This document shows, piece by piece, positions 23,081-36,187 of a stretch of DNA of 64,000 bases. The stretch is from Nicotiana tabacum (lineage: Eukaryota; Streptophyta; Magnoliopsida; Solanales; Solanaceae). Positions within the stretch are counted from its first letter, which is position 1. Each line of letters opens with the position of its first letter. The stretch lies in the NCBI RefSeq assembly GCF_000715075.1, contig NC_134085.1, positions 139,833,560 through 139,897,559 on the forward strand. Reading direction: 5' to 3'. Made by a program: the position numbers and the translations under genes. A model generated the notes under the pieces. That model saw only the letters and a list, made by a program, of their open reading frames with translations. It was not told the origin of the DNA and made no database searches.

Positions 23081-26000
23081 ATGGCTGACTCTGGAGAAAA
23101 TAGTGCCTTATTCCCAATTTTTATATTGTCAGTAATTGCCCTACCCTTAGTACCCTATACAATACTTAAATTACTTCGTGCTGCTTCAAAGAAGGATAAG
23201 AGTATTCACTGTGAGTGTTCAGTTTGCACTCGATCTGGAAAATATCACAAATCCGTTTTTCGAAGGGTGAGCTATCAACCAAGCATCTATATTTTATTTT
23301 ATGTTGGATGTGTGCATGGAGATTATTATTGGTATTACAACCCAATGTCCTGTTGTCTAATCTTTGAATTTCCTCGTGCAGATCTCTAATTTTCTATCGT
23401 GTAGCAACTTGACCGTGCTGCTGCTTTGGGTTATTGTGGTCTTCCTTGTTTATTCCATCAAGCAAAGTAGTCGTGAGGTGAAAGTCAACCACGTTAGAAT
23501 TACTTCTCTAAATGAGATTAATAGGTCATCCTAGATTTTTCTCCTTGCATATCAATGTTAGGAAAAGCTGCTATCGCGACTCCCCTCCACGCCTCCTGCC
23601 CCAAAAGAATTGGAAAAAGAAAACACGAGCCAAGAGTTGTTGCATGTAAAGTTTACAGTGATTTTTGTCTGGATCTGGCTGACATCGTAGCCCTTTCTTT
23701 TGAATCAGATTGAAGCTTTTGATCCATTCAGTATTCTTGGGCTAGAACCAGGAGTTTCCGAATCTGTAATAAAGAAGGCATATAGGAGACTTTCAATACA
23801 ATACCATCCAGACAAAAACCCTGATCCAGGTGAGAGGTGTTACGGAGATGCAGTTAATATGTCTACATCTAATTGATGAAGTTCCGTCTCACAAAAAAGA
23901 AAAAAGAAAAAAAAAAAGAAGAGTATGTAAAGGAAAAGAAGAAAGAGGAACAAAAATTGATAAAGAATCGGCTATTCTGTATTGTGATCTGTGCTTACCA
24001 GTTATTAATCAATTTTCTTCTCCATTTTCAGCTGCTAATAAGTATTTCGTGGAGTATATTTCCAAAGCTTACCAGGCGCTGACAGATCCAGTCTCAAGGG
24101 AGAATTTTGAGAAATATGGACATCCAGATGGCAGACAGGTGTTGCATTTTATCCAGTAACAAAATTATACTAGTCCTCTTATCTATGTGGAATGAGAGAA
24201 ATATGTTCAGTGCCTTGAAGTCCTTACACATATATTAACAATATTACATCCTGCTGTAGGGTTTTCAAATGGGAATTGCACTTCCTCAGTTTCTGCTTGA
24301 TTTCAATGGTGCATCTGGTGGGATATTATTAATTTGGATTCTTGGAGGCTTTATACTGTTGCCCATGGCATTTGGCGTTGTTTATCTATCAAGAGCATCA
24401 AAATATGGGGGAAATTTTGTCAGGCGTGAAACTTTAGCCACTTATTTTGATCTAGTGAAGCCCTCCTTGGCTCCAAGGTAAAAACATTTTTCCAAACATA
24501 TGCACTATAATTGTTTAATACATAAAATACATTAGACAGGTTGCATCATGAAACCTCATGTAAAATATGATGGTCCATTAATGAAGTAGTAATACTAGCT
24601 CATTTGAATGTCTTCTTACCTGAACAAATTAACTCCCTTGAATTTATCTTTAAAAAGAAGGGGAAAAAAACCAAAAACTTCTTTTGAAATTTGTACATCC
24701 TCAGAAAAGAAAGAAAGATATAAATAGTTGTCTTTGTCGGAGAAAACTCATTCAAACTTTGGTATAAATCTTTAACTAGTGCACAGATTTTGTCCGTATT
24801 AGTCAAATCTCCATTTCTTTGCTGCCCTCCATGATACATGTGCTTAACCAATGTAGATCAGCTATTTGTTAATTGCTATTTAGCTTCTATTGTTCTTCTG
24901 GATAGATTATGTTCACATCCAGTCAGAGATATAATTATTTCTTTTATCAATTCTGAGCTAAATAATGACAAACATTTTTGGTACTGGAGATATATCACTT
25001 GGATTGATAGATAGCTGATTGGTTGATTGAGTTTATATACCAAGAGGAATCAAGTCCAGATGCATATGCCTTGCATATTGTCCCCTCTAACATCTTACAT
25101 GAATATGTTTGAAGACAATACACTTACCTCTGCATGGTCGCTATCCTGCTTATTTGGACATTCACTAACCTTATGAAATTCTAGTTGAAATTTTACGTTC
25201 TCGAGGCTGCTCCGAATCCTCAATCTCTGAACATTAAGGTTTTTGCCTTGGTCGCGGTTGCAAATCGAAGGAGGAATTTCATACAATCTATAGTGGTGGA
25301 TGGGGTGAGAATGGAGGGAGAGGAAGAGGTCAAAGGGGCAATAGTGGGGTTTTATGAAAAATTGTACAAGGAGGAAGCTAGCTGGAGGCCTACTTTAGGG
25401 GGAATAGAGTTCAACCATATAGGGGAGGGAGACAGTGAGTGGCTAGAGAAGGCTTTCGAGGAGGAGGAGTTGCACGAAATTGTGTCGAGTTGTACTGGTG
25501 ATAAGGCCCCTGGGCCTGATGGTTTTTCCTTGGCCTTTTTCCAGGTTTTTTGGGACACCATTAAGGGGGAATTAATGGAAGCCATTGAATACTTCCACTT
25601 GATTGATGTTTTCGAGAGAAGCATCAATGCTTCTTTTATTACCATTGTGCCTAAGAAAGAGGGTGCAACTTCTATCACAGACTACAGGCCTATTAGTCTA
25701 GTGGGGAGCATTTACAAGATTATTTCTAAAGTGCTATCCAATAGGCTCAAGAGGGTTCTTGACGTGACAGTGTCGTCCTCCCAGAATGCATTTGTGGAAG
25801 GAAGGCAAATCCTGGACACAACTTTGGTGGCAAATGAATTGGTAGACTCCAGAAGGATAAATAGAGAACCCGGCTTACTATGCAAATTGGACCTTGAGAA
25901 GGCTTTCGACCATGTGAATTGGAATTTCCTGGATTTCATCATGATGCAAATGAGATTTGGGGCTAGATGGAGGGGATGGATCAAGTACTGCATTTCCTCA

Positions 26001-29000
26001 GTCAGATTTTCTGTTATGGTTAATGGTAGCCCGTGTGGTTTCTTTGGCAGCTCCATGGGTCTCAGGCAAGATGACCCACTATCACCCAATCTATTTATTT
26101 TAGTGATGGATGCGCTGAGTAAAATGATGGATCGCGTTGCAGGCGGAGGTTTCTTGCGAGGATTCTCAGCTCTGATCGGGGTGCCCAGTGCACGAAGAGT
26201 CTCTCATTTGCTTTTTGCGGATGACACACTGGTTTTTTGTGACGCGGATATAGAGCAACTGACCTACCTGAAACATGTCCTGCAGTGGTTCCAGATAGTA
26301 TCAGGCCTAAAAATCAACCTTGGCAAGTGTGAGATTTTTCCAGTGGGTGACGTTGCTAACATTAATGCTTTGTCTCACGTTCTCAAATGTAAGGTGGGCT
26401 CTCTCCTCACTAATTATTTGGGCCTCCCTTTGGGAGCTTTGCACAAGGATACTTCAGTTTGGAACCTAGTAATCGAAAGGGTGTAAAAAAGATTAGCAGG
26501 ATGGCAGAAACGCTACTTATCAAAAGGCAGTAAGGAAGTGCTTATTAAAAGCACCTTATCGTCCATGCCCACATATTACTTGTCCCTGCTGCAAGCTCCT
26601 GTGAGCGTCGTAGAAAAACTAGAGCGGTTTCAAAGGAATTTTCTTTGGGATGCGGCGGATGGAACTAGAAAGTTTCATCTGGTGAATTGGCAGATAGTCA
26701 CTTCCCCAAAGAAGTGGGGGGTCTAGGAGTAAAAGATCTTAGGGTATTCAATACAGTTTTATTAGGGAAGTGGCTGTGGAGATTCAGGATAGAAGATCAT
26801 GCTTTATGGAGGGAGGTCATAGTAGAAAAGTATGATTCCACGAGAGGGCGCTGGAGGACTAAGGCAATCACATCACCTTTTGGGTGTGGCATGTGGCGAA
26901 GCATCATGAAGAATTGGGAAGACTTTAATGAAAACATCACTTATAGGGTGGGAGATGGAAAGAGAATCAGCTTTTGGAATCATAGATGGTGTGGAGAGGA
27001 TACTCTGAAGGTCTCTTTCCCCAACGTCTACAGAGTTTCGAACCAGAAGGAATTGATGGTCCAACAGATTCGCAAGGAGCATGAAGGGGCATAGTACGAG
27101 ACCTTTCATTTAGAAGGAACATGCAAGATTGGGAGATTGCAGAACTCCAAGATTTGTTGGCACTATTATATGGCCAACATAGGACACACACTTCTAGCGA
27201 CTCTTGGAGATGGGGGATGCGTGGAGATGGTCTGTTCAGCGTCAAGTCTTATTACCAGATCATGCTGGTGAGAGATGAGGCCAATTTTCCATGCTCATCA
27301 ATCTGGATTCCTAAAATGCCCACGAAGGTGTGTTTCTTTGCATGGCTAGCAGCGAGAGGGGTGATCTTGATTGCTGAAAATTTGCGGAAGAGAGGAATTA
27401 CAGTTGTTAGTTGGTGCTACATGTGTAAAATTTCAGGGGAAGAAGTTGATCACCTGTTACTGCATTGCCCTGTTGCAGCGGGCCTGTGGAGAGCAATCTT
27501 GTGCTTCTTTGGAGTTCAATGGGTCATGTCTAGCACTGTTAAGGAAATGCTATACAGCTGGGCCGGTTCCCGTCGAAGAAGAAAGCAAAAGGCGTGGACG
27601 TTCGCTCCCTTAGCTCTCATGTGGATAGTTTGGGGGGAGAGAAATATGAGAGCCTTTGAGGGGATTGAGTCTAGTTTTTCTCACCTTAGGAAGTCTTTTA
27701 TCTTTAATCGCATTCTGGTGCACCCATATAGCACCTACGTGTATGGAAGATTGAGCTTCTTTTGTAGAGAATCATGTTATGTTGTAAATTCTCTACTTTT
27801 TTCTATACTTCTTGTACACGGGAGTTCTATCCCTTTTGATTAATACAATTTACCTTATAAAAAAAAAAGGCTTTTGCCTTGGTTGATATTAAGTGTGCTC
27901 ATATTGTGATATTTTTATTGTCTTTTAAACTGCTTGTGACACTTGAAATGACAGCAAAGTTCTGGATGTCTTCATTAAGGCAGCTGAATTCATGGATATT
28001 CCAGTTCGAAGAGCCGATGAAGAACCTCTTCAGGAACTCTTCAAACTTGTGAAAAGTGAATTAAACCTGGATGGTAAGAATGCCAGGCAGGAACAAGCAA
28101 AATTCTGGAAACAACATCCTGCTCTTGTTAAGGTGAAGCTAATAGGAGATCTAACCATGATAACTGAAGCATTTTGTATTTGTCATGAATCTCTTGTAGC
28201 TAAGTTTAATTCCCTTCCTTTTTTCAGGCAGAGATGTTGATTCAAGCCCATTTACTTCGCAAAGCAGACACTTTCTCTAGTAACTTGCGGCAAGATTACA
28301 AAAATATGCTGCAGCTTGTGCCTCGTCTTCTGGAAGGGCTGATCAAGGTAATTTTTTGCGTTACCTCTTAAAGCAAGGGGCATTACTCTTGCAGGGCGTT
28401 ACTAGTATCATGCAGTTTTTCACTCCCAGAGTTAAGTTTCGTGCTATTATTATTCGTCAGATGACATGTCTGATTCTAGTTTCAAGTTATTCTCTTACTG
28501 GTATGTCGACAAAAAATATTCAAATACCAAATCCGACTCCTATCTCAGTACTTTGAGTTGAATTTGATATATTGAATTTGTGATGGAATTACTGGGATAC
28601 TGATGGAAACCTTTCCTGCTAAAGAACATAATGCCTTTTATTATGCAAACAGAAACAATCACAACAGGCACTCCAAAGTAAATAAAAGGCTAAAATACTA
28701 AATGAAATACAAGATTGCTGTGATAATAGAGTAGACATGAAAAGGCAAAGCTCAAACCTGAAACATTCTTGGGAAACTGACCTGGCTTTGACATTCATCA
28801 ATAAGTCCAGGTTGACACGTTTTTAGCAAGTTTTCATTAATTGTCTGAACCAAATTTCCGTTCTTTAGCTTCTCTTTTTGTTCTTCAACAATCCAGACTC
28901 CTTGTCGACATTCTTGTTTGCAACATCATAGTAAAATGTAAATTATGAGGACAAATGAAGAAACTAGAACAGTATTTCACATTCCTTGACATATTTATGG

Positions 29001-32000
29001 CGGTTAGATTGTAACGTTTGGAGAGAAAATTTGGATCGGTATTGTATATTCTAGATAGTTTGCTTAGACTTAGTTTATTTCTTATAGATGTTTTTTGTTT
29101 TGGTGGCGTGAATATCATTTGCTGCTGTTCTGTATGTGTTGGCAAGTATAAGTCTGACTTTACACTTTAATTTTGGTTTCTCGTCTGCCCTCTTTTTTCA
29201 ATTGTGACTTGGAGTTAGTACCCTTGTTTATTGTTGCATGCAGATGGCAACAGTGCCACGCACTGCTAAGGGACATGGTTGGCTAAGGCCTGCAATCGGA
29301 GTCATCGAGCTATCCCAGTGCATAATTCAGGTCTTTGATTTACTGCTGTTTGAGCGATTCTGCTCTGATTGTCTCTTTGGAAAAAATTGCTGGAAAAATT
29401 CAACCAAATATTGAAACTTGCCAATGACCTCCTTGTTGTCATAAAACTGGCTGAAGATTTCGCTGAACACCCCCCTGCAATTAACTTAAACATCAATTGT
29501 AACGCAAGTGTATATGACATCCGACAACCACACACTAGATGAACCTTAATACTTTTATGTTCTAAAATGCCCTTGTGTAATAAATGTGTCAGACATATCC
29601 TTAGTACTTTCTTTTAAAACATCCTCTAAGAGACTATTTTCTCTTAAATTATGCCTTCTTTTTCTGTTTTTGAAATTAATCCCTGCACATATTGTTAGTG
29701 AGAAAGAAGATTAATTGTAAGGAATTAGGAAATAGGAGATTTAAAGTTTCATGGGTTAAGTACTTCATACATAGGATTGCCTTCAGACCTGTGCTGAAGA
29801 GGGGTGGCATTGGTGGTTGTTACTGCCCTACTGGTAAAGTTTATCTTAGGTTGAATTAGCAGAAAGGGAGTATTTGGAAAAGTTTTTTACACCCACAAGG
29901 AGATACTTTGATTATGTTTTGATCTTAAGGGAGGTAATCTATGAGTTCCACCATACACGTCAGAAAACTAGATTTTCGTCAAATGTCAACTAGAGCTGGC
30001 AACTGGGACAGGTTGGCCTAGCAAACGGGCCAATCCGGACCAGAAAGGAGGTCCAAGACTGTCCCAGATGAAAAGGCAGGGCTATATTGGTCCCAAATGT
30101 AGCCCAAATTCGGCACGGATGGACCCGGGCTTGGCTATAGGCGTGACCAGGACTGAATTGGCTCGTAATTGAGAAAAAGTAACTTACATTTTAATAATAC
30201 TTGACTTGAGGTTTCAATTTGAAGAATTCTTTGAAACAATCATCAAGTTTTCTTTGAAGTCTTCCATAAATAACGAGGTTTCAATCTGAGATTTCTAGGT
30301 ATTCCATTTGGAATTCATTTCAAAGTTAATAATATGTGAGATATTTCTCTTAAATAGTATTAATTTTCAGTTTTAGTAATATTTTACATTTTACACTGTT
30401 ATGCTTTACATCCTTCAATATTATGATTATAGAATAAGTTACCAAAACAAAAAAAAGGGCGTCACCTAGTAAAAGCTAGTACAACTGGTTTGGGGGCTGG
30501 AGCCGGTCCCTACCCCCTGGAAATTTTAACTGACCCAGTTGGTAGGTCAATGTCAAACCCATGCTTTCTTTCATTATTTTAAAAGCCGCGAGACCTTAAA
30601 TTATCCGCGTTAAAAGAAAAGCTTCTTCAGCTTTTCAGAAAATTGAATCTTGTGCGTCTGTTGTGGATGCAGGCCGTTCCTCTTAGTGCTAGGAAGGCAG
30701 GTTCAGGATCCTCTGAAGGTGTTGCTTCACTTTTGCAGCTTCCACATTTCAGTGATGCAGTCATCACAAAGATAGGGAAGAAGGTAAGCGTTCTTTTCCT
30801 ATCCAGACATATTAGAGATGTTCCATAAGAAGATAGCTCTAGACAGTTATTAGGAAAGCATAGTTTATTTTGTTAGTGTTTTTGTATCATCTATTTTATT
30901 TCCTTTTAAATGGATACAAGATTTTGGTTGAGCTTTTCAAACCATTTGGTCCAAGCGAATGCAATGAAACGGAAAAGTCGTTTTCTGACATCTCTTGGAT
31001 ACCATTCAATTTCACTTCAATTGTTAGCCTTTTTTTTCCTGAATAAATTTACTAACAATGTCCGTTTCTCTTTCTCGCACATAGATTAACCATCATTTAA
31101 AAAATGCTAAAAAAATTCTAGCTCCTGGAAGCTTTAAGTTCTTTCTTGTCCAGTTGATGGATATCCGTAAGTTCTAAATCTTAGGCATGCTATATTAGGT
31201 TCATTAAATGGTACGGTACAGGCAACAGTCTTGTTTCTGTTCCTATTTACTACGCTCTAATTGTTGTGTCATTATTATTCCTGGCATGGTTCTTGTCATA
31301 GGCATAACCTTTAGTTTTTGTTGTCCATGTAAGGTGCGTACGCTACAGGACCTCCAGGACATGACCCTTCAAGAACGTGCCGAGCTGCTTTCTGGTGTTG
31401 CTGGCCTCTCTTCTTCTGAAGTACAAGACGTGGAGAAGGTACTGGAATTGATTCCTAGTGCAACAATTGAATTTACTTGCGAGACTGAGGGGGAGGAAGG
31501 CATACAAGAGGGGGACATTGTCACAATTCAGGCATGGGTGACTCTCAGACGTGCTAATGGTTTGATTGCAGCCGTTCCACACTCCCCATACTATCCGTTC
31601 TCCAAGGGAGAAAATTTCTGGTTTTTACTTGCAGATGCCAATTCAAATGATGTCTGGTTTTCCGAAAGTATCAACTTTATCGATGAAGCAGCAGCCATAA
31701 CAACTGCTTCAGCAATAACTGAAGCGAAAATGGAAGCATCAGGGGCAAGTATGGAGGAGATCACTGCCGCTGTTAAAGATGCTGTCGCAAAAGTTAAGAG
31801 CGGGTGTCGACTGGTGTTGGGCAAGATCCAAGCTCCACAGGCCGGAAATTACAATTTAAACTGTCATTTGATGTGTGACACGTGGATTGGGTGCGACACG
31901 AAGACAAGCTTAAAACTAAAAATATTGAAAAGGAGCAGAGCTGGAAGTCGAGGCGGTCATGTGGCTGAAGGAGTGCAGGGGAAGAATAACCTTGAAGATG

Positions 32001-32173
32001 AAGAAGAGGATGAAGATGACATTGAAGAAGACGAAGAGGGCGATCAAAGCGAGTATAGTGAGGATGAGGATGAGGATGAAGATGAAGATGAGCCTGAGCC
32101 TGAGGTTGAGAAACTGAATAATAATAGAAAGGGCCTTGCTAATGGCTCCGCTCGAAGAAAAGGTAGAAAATAA
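23081..32173 (+). CDS. ERDJ2: SEC63/ERdj2, J-domain protein of the ER translocon
   Basis: Exons deduced by GT-AG sites and frame: 23081-23266, 23382-23477, 23709-23829, 24032-24138, 24260-24477, 27955-28132, 28228-28347, 29244-29330, 30673-30783, 31334-32173; 687 aa, the length I recall for Arabidopsis ERDJ2A. It is a membrane protein of the ER that recruits BiP to the Sec61 channel through its J domain. Membrane segments lie at about residues 9-30, 70-88 and 190-212. The J domain starts near 95, and HPD is at 127-129 (YHPDKNPDP). The Sec63/Brl domain covers roughly 260-610, and an acidic Glu/Asp tail with [12 protein letters not shown] follows. The ATG is preceded by a good intron acceptor, and the N-terminus ([11 protein letters not shown]) matches the family. 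Intron 5 is 3.5 kb because of a LINE. All domains are intact, so the gene looks functional. It converges with the PPR gene. Confidence 0.95.
25253..27843 (+). pseudogene. L1 LINE ORF2 remnant: reverse transcriptase plus zf-RVT
   Basis: RT blocks in order: [67 protein letters not shown] and [11 protein letters not shown] (catalytic FADD intact). A C-terminal zf-RVT region follows ([21 protein letters not shown], Cys/His pattern, about 27400-27480). Lesions: TAA at 26484-26486, a frameshift near 26720, and a TAG at 27092 followed by a change of frame before 27121. It cannot make a full protein. Confidence 0.9.
25253..27871 (+). mobile_element. 5'-truncated L1-type LINE in SEC63 intron 5
   Basis: Flanked by an exact 12-bp duplication, ttttgccttggt (25241-25252 and 27872-27883), with a 10-base A-tail just before the right copy. 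It starts inside ORF2, immediately upstream of the RT domain, so ORF1 and the endonuclease are missing. It sits in the same orientation as the host gene, and the exons on either side are intact. Confidence 0.92.
28752..28925 (-). other. Short unexplained ORF in SEC63 intron 7
   Basis: A minus-strand frame of 57 codons with protein-like composition (...[19 protein letters not shown]... ending FPRMFQV and TGA) runs through intron 7. I do not recognise it and it has no ATG at its left edge. It may be a captured exon fragment or chance. An open frame of this size can occur by chance in this much sequence. Confidence 0.25.
29331..30672. other. SEC63 intron 8, no gene recognised
   Basis: Non-coding. 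The stretch 29990-30150 is richer in G/C (gggacaggttggcctag, acccgggcttggc) than its surroundings and looks like decayed repeat sequence of unknown type. Confidence 0.4.
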
Positions 32174-32689
32174 GGTCAAGGCGCATGAGGGGTGAAAGGG
32201 TCTGTCTCTTGATGTACTCTGGAAATTGGAATAGTGTTACTCATTTTCTAGAATTGGTTTCTTGGTACTGAATGAGCCACAATTTGAGAAAATTTATTTT
32301 TAACAGTTTCACATAAAATTCTACATGGTTTGGACCAATTTCTACTTTCATTCAAATTTCTGATTTCTCCCTCTACATGTGCACCAAATGATCTTTTACC
32401 CCCAATCCCTTCCCTTCGGAAAATTTGGTTCCTATAATTGTTCTCAACCTTCGCCCATATACAAACTCGTACGCTCTTCCTCTTGGCATATGCACGAGGT
32501 TATCGATTCAAAGAGAATTACCCCTCAACGACTACAACCCCACTTCTGCAGTCAGATTAACTTAAATTACATCTATGGTTTTAGTGTCGTTACTGGTTCA
32601 TTTGATGATGAGCAGTTAAGTTCATCTCACACGAGAGGCAATGCAGTAATAAATGTCAAACAATGAGATTTTTGATAGGATACAAAGCA

Positions 32690-35600
32690 TTAAGTTAACA
32701 TAGAAGATTCCCTTGATTCGCTAGGTACAGTTGATATTTCACCAGGTTCATACTCGTCAACTTCTTTGAGTTGCTCTACATAATCTTCATCAACTTCATC
32801 TGCTTGATCTTTTGATTGGTCGCCTAACTCAGACTCACCTACTTCTTCAGACTTACTTACAACATCACTATTATTAGAGTTATAAAGATCTTTTGTTCTT
32901 ATTTTGACCCTCTTTCCTTTTATGTATCGATATTCCCACTTTGGGGGTGGGTATTTCTTGTTCAATTTCTGGTACTTGTCCAACATTCCAAGTTTCTGAA
33001 AAACATTTCCCACCATTGTGACAACCGCCACAGTGGGCCTAATACCAAGTTCTTCCATGTCTGCGAATATCTGCAGATGAACACAAATCCAGATATTCTC
33101 CAAAGGCGACCCTCTCGAGTTTCCGGCTGTTTCCGTCATTGAAGTAGCCTTTCGTCGCCCTACCAAACGAAAGAAGTCACTATCAAACAGCTCGCCCTAT
33201 TGAAGTACCAAAGGTGCGCTCAGCCCGGTGACTAGGAAATGGGTTTGCCCTTGAATTGAAGTGATGAGGTCGGAAAGAGGGAAGTAGGGCTCCAATTGAC
33301 ACATGTAGCATATAACGTTCATACAGTACCACAATAAGTCTACAAACTTAGTACACCCACCAAAATTAACCTTCAAGCTTTCTTTTTGAGTAAATTCAAA
33401 ATCGTGTTCATTTGTTAAAAAGAATTGCTACATTTTGTATGTTAACAGAAGGTTCACTCGTCTCAGTTTACTCTTCCCAAGACAACTTATTAACTTTTAA
33501 TTCCTGAAAGCCTAACCAAAGGCAACAACTTTCACCAGTAATCTGGCTTGAGGGACAAGTTACATGTACCATATAAGGTTCATACAAATTTGGCACCCCC
33601 GACAAGTTAGATGTACCATACAAGTCCAATCATGACAGTCAACCTTTCCTTTTTGAGTAATCTCAAAATGCGTTAAAAAAAGTTTACCTTTTCATTCCTG
33701 AAAGCCTAACTAATGGCACAAAAGGTACTCCTCAATTTAGAATCACTAAGCTATAAAAATGTTTCTGCTTCTTAATGCTCACGTCAAGTAAAAAACGAAA
33801 ACTCATAAATGGATTAGTAGTTTAGCAACTCGAAAAGCTGCTTTTTTTGGTCAGAATTAGGAGAAAGGCATTACCCATGGTGTAGCTGGGAGATTTTCAC
33901 AGGTTAACTTAGCCAATCTAGCTTTAATCTACCAATTGAGACAATGTAATACTTTAACTTACAATTTCAATATTATTTTCAGACTATATATATTATCTTC
34001 TTTTTGAGAATGGTATAGCATTTTCATCTATCTATCAGTACAAAGGTTGTACTGAGAAAACAAATTACATTCCCAGATTGGCAAAATAAAAGATCCCCCA
34101 GATAAAAACTTACAGGGACTCTATGATTTCGAGTTTAGATTCACAATCATTTACAAGGTTGCTCTTACACCAAAATAAAAACATTAATATACAATTCAAT
34201 TTTATTATCTGGATGGAATATCTTTGATCCTCAAACATCTGGAATTTCTTTCACTCCACATTGTCCACCAAATACACGCTGGAATCTTTCTCCCCCATTT
34301 CTTCTGATCTACACCCCCAGCTACACTACACCAGCATCTTAGGAGATCAATAGTTAGCTTTGGCATAACCCAACTCATTCCAACCATACTTAGGAACATT
34401 TTCCACAATTGAGAGGTACCAACACAATGTAAGAACCTGTGGGAATTATCCTCAACCTCCCTTTCACATAGGTAGCATCTGGAACTCAGATAACCCCCTC
34501 TTTATATATATTATATCCACTTATAAAACATTTCCACCAGTGTAAATAGGTGCATTATTAGGTCTTCTTTGACTTTGTCAAAACAACAACTACGCCTCAG
34601 TCCCGAACAAGTTGTCGGCTATATGAATTCTGTCAAAAGCTTAAACTTTTTTACCTGTAGAGGTTCTACAGAGATCATCCACTAATCCGCATTTATTATA
34701 TGTGTCACTCTCTTTTGGGGTAATTCCACTTTTCATTTCTGTGCTTTTGTGCTTAATTGCAGAGGCCTAAGGGATCATGGGTAGTGAAAGAAAAGGCACT
34801 ATTTCATGGAAATAAAAGAGGAAGTACCAAGATATGATTGGGAGAGAAACCAATAAATTGAAGGAAGAGAAAAAGGAAAAAGTAAACAGATGCGGGATAC
34901 CTCAAACATCTTGTCATTCATCTCCCTGTGATAGTATATGGAGATCATTTTCTGAAAGAAAATACGAGGCATGCTTTCCAGATTGTCAGAGAATAGTTTC
35001 AGCCAAAGCTCTTCAGCTTCCTCAAGTCTTCCATCCTCGCCCAAGGCATTTAGCAACGTGAAATAGCTCCCCATTGTTCTCCCTTGACCCTTACTTAGCA
35101 TCCACTTTGTCACCTATAATTACATATGCTTGATTGATACAATTTATTCTAGGACCTGACAAGCCTGTCAAAGAATGAAAAACTAGAGCACCAAATAAAA
35201 GAAGATACCTGAATTATCCTTTTCCACTCCTTTTCATTCTCAAGGATCTTTAATGCTTTCTTCACTGTAATCAAAGGGAACTCCAGTTCCCATGCAATGA
35301 AAGAATCAAGAGCTCCATAGACTTCTTCCTTGACATTCGATAGTCCCTTTATCTACGAAAAAGAAATCCAAGACCAAACTAAATTCTCTTGAACCAGACT
35401 AAATATTATATTATTCTGGAGAGGTGCCTGGCATGCTTCACGGAAGAGACTGAGGCAAATCTCATGCTAATGCAGAGAATGTTGAGACCTTTGCTTTCAA
35501 ATCATAGAGAAAAACTAGAAAAGAGAAAAGCTTACACACTCAACAAGCTTCAGTGACTTGGAAATGGTCCCAATTTTCCTTTTAGTTTTCCACACTCGAG

Positions 35601-36187
35601 GATACCTTGGTCGTGGACCTTTAGCTTCGCACACCTGAGGAACATCAAAATTATGACTAAAGGTGACTTCAACTGCAAGAAGAGAGGAAAATAGAAAAGA
35701 GCTGTATGCAGCTAAAGGAGAAAAAGGAAGACAAGGCAAACAATACTGAATCACCGAAATCCAAATTGAGCATATTTCAATTAGACATCCATGTAGGCGA
35801 CCAACGATTCCTCCTAAAGGGAAATTGAAGTTCTTTACAGTTGCCATAAAGTTCCTCTGATCTTGCACAACTTTTTTTCTTTTACTTAATAGCTTCTCTG
35901 AACAATGAAGGTACTAATTAAATCAAAGGTATAACAAAAATCTTTAAAAAACTACATGAACAGATACCCTTTCTCTAATTACTTTCAAACAAAATGAAAT
36001 TAACGCTGCAGTTTAGTAGCCTAGCATAGAGCTAATAACATAGCAGTGGGGAACGACGAATTTGCTAGTCTTTACAAAAGCTGCAGAATCTTACCACAAT
36101 GTTACGATTATAGTTCTTCTTGGGGAGTTCAATTGATTCCAGTCGTCTAGTAGTAAAAACTACAGGAGAATACCTCAAACAAAGCAT
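32690..36187 (-). CDS. EMB1417: PPR protein, EMB1417 (At4g21190)-like
   Basis: Exons in transcript order: 36187-36095, 35634-35536, 35352-35209, 35113-34901, 33070-32690; all GT-AG, all introns phase 0; 309 aa deduced (Arabidopsis about 307, from memory). ATG at 36185-36187 on the minus strand, [15 protein letters not shown], looks like an organelle targeting start. Conserved block [20 protein letters not shown] opens exon 2. Helical PPR repeats follow ([62 protein letters not shown]), then [18 protein letters not shown] and an acidic tail. PPR proteins bind organelle RNA; the Arabidopsis gene is named for an embryo-defective phenotype. The target RNA cannot be told from sequence. It shares its upstream region with the gene at 36781 and converges with SEC63, 516 bp apart. 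Intron 4 holds LINE remnants. Confidence 0.93.
34205..34490 (-). pseudogene. L1 LINE 3'-end fragment in PPR intron 4
   Basis: The minus strand encodes a zf-RVT-type stretch ([19 protein letters not shown], two Cys then His and Cys) followed by [22 protein letters not shown], the usual C-terminal end of plant L1 ORF2. The RT part is absent. It has the same orientation as the host gene. I could not define its outer borders. Confidence 0.75.
34584..34630 (-). mobile_element. 47-bp retroposon tail with 8-bp flanking repeats
   Basis: The segment caacaactacgcctcag ... gtcggctatatgaat is the very common 3' tail of plant RTE/SINE-type retroposons, read on the minus strand. It is bounded by tgtcaaaa at 34576-34583 and 34631-34638. 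It appears to be a severely 5'-truncated insertion. Confidence 0.55.

Noticed and set aside
31208..31333. Upstream extension of the last SEC63 exon as coding
   Set aside because: The family sequence joins GKK to VRTLQDL; the extra residues before 31334 are intron sequence preceding an AG acceptor.
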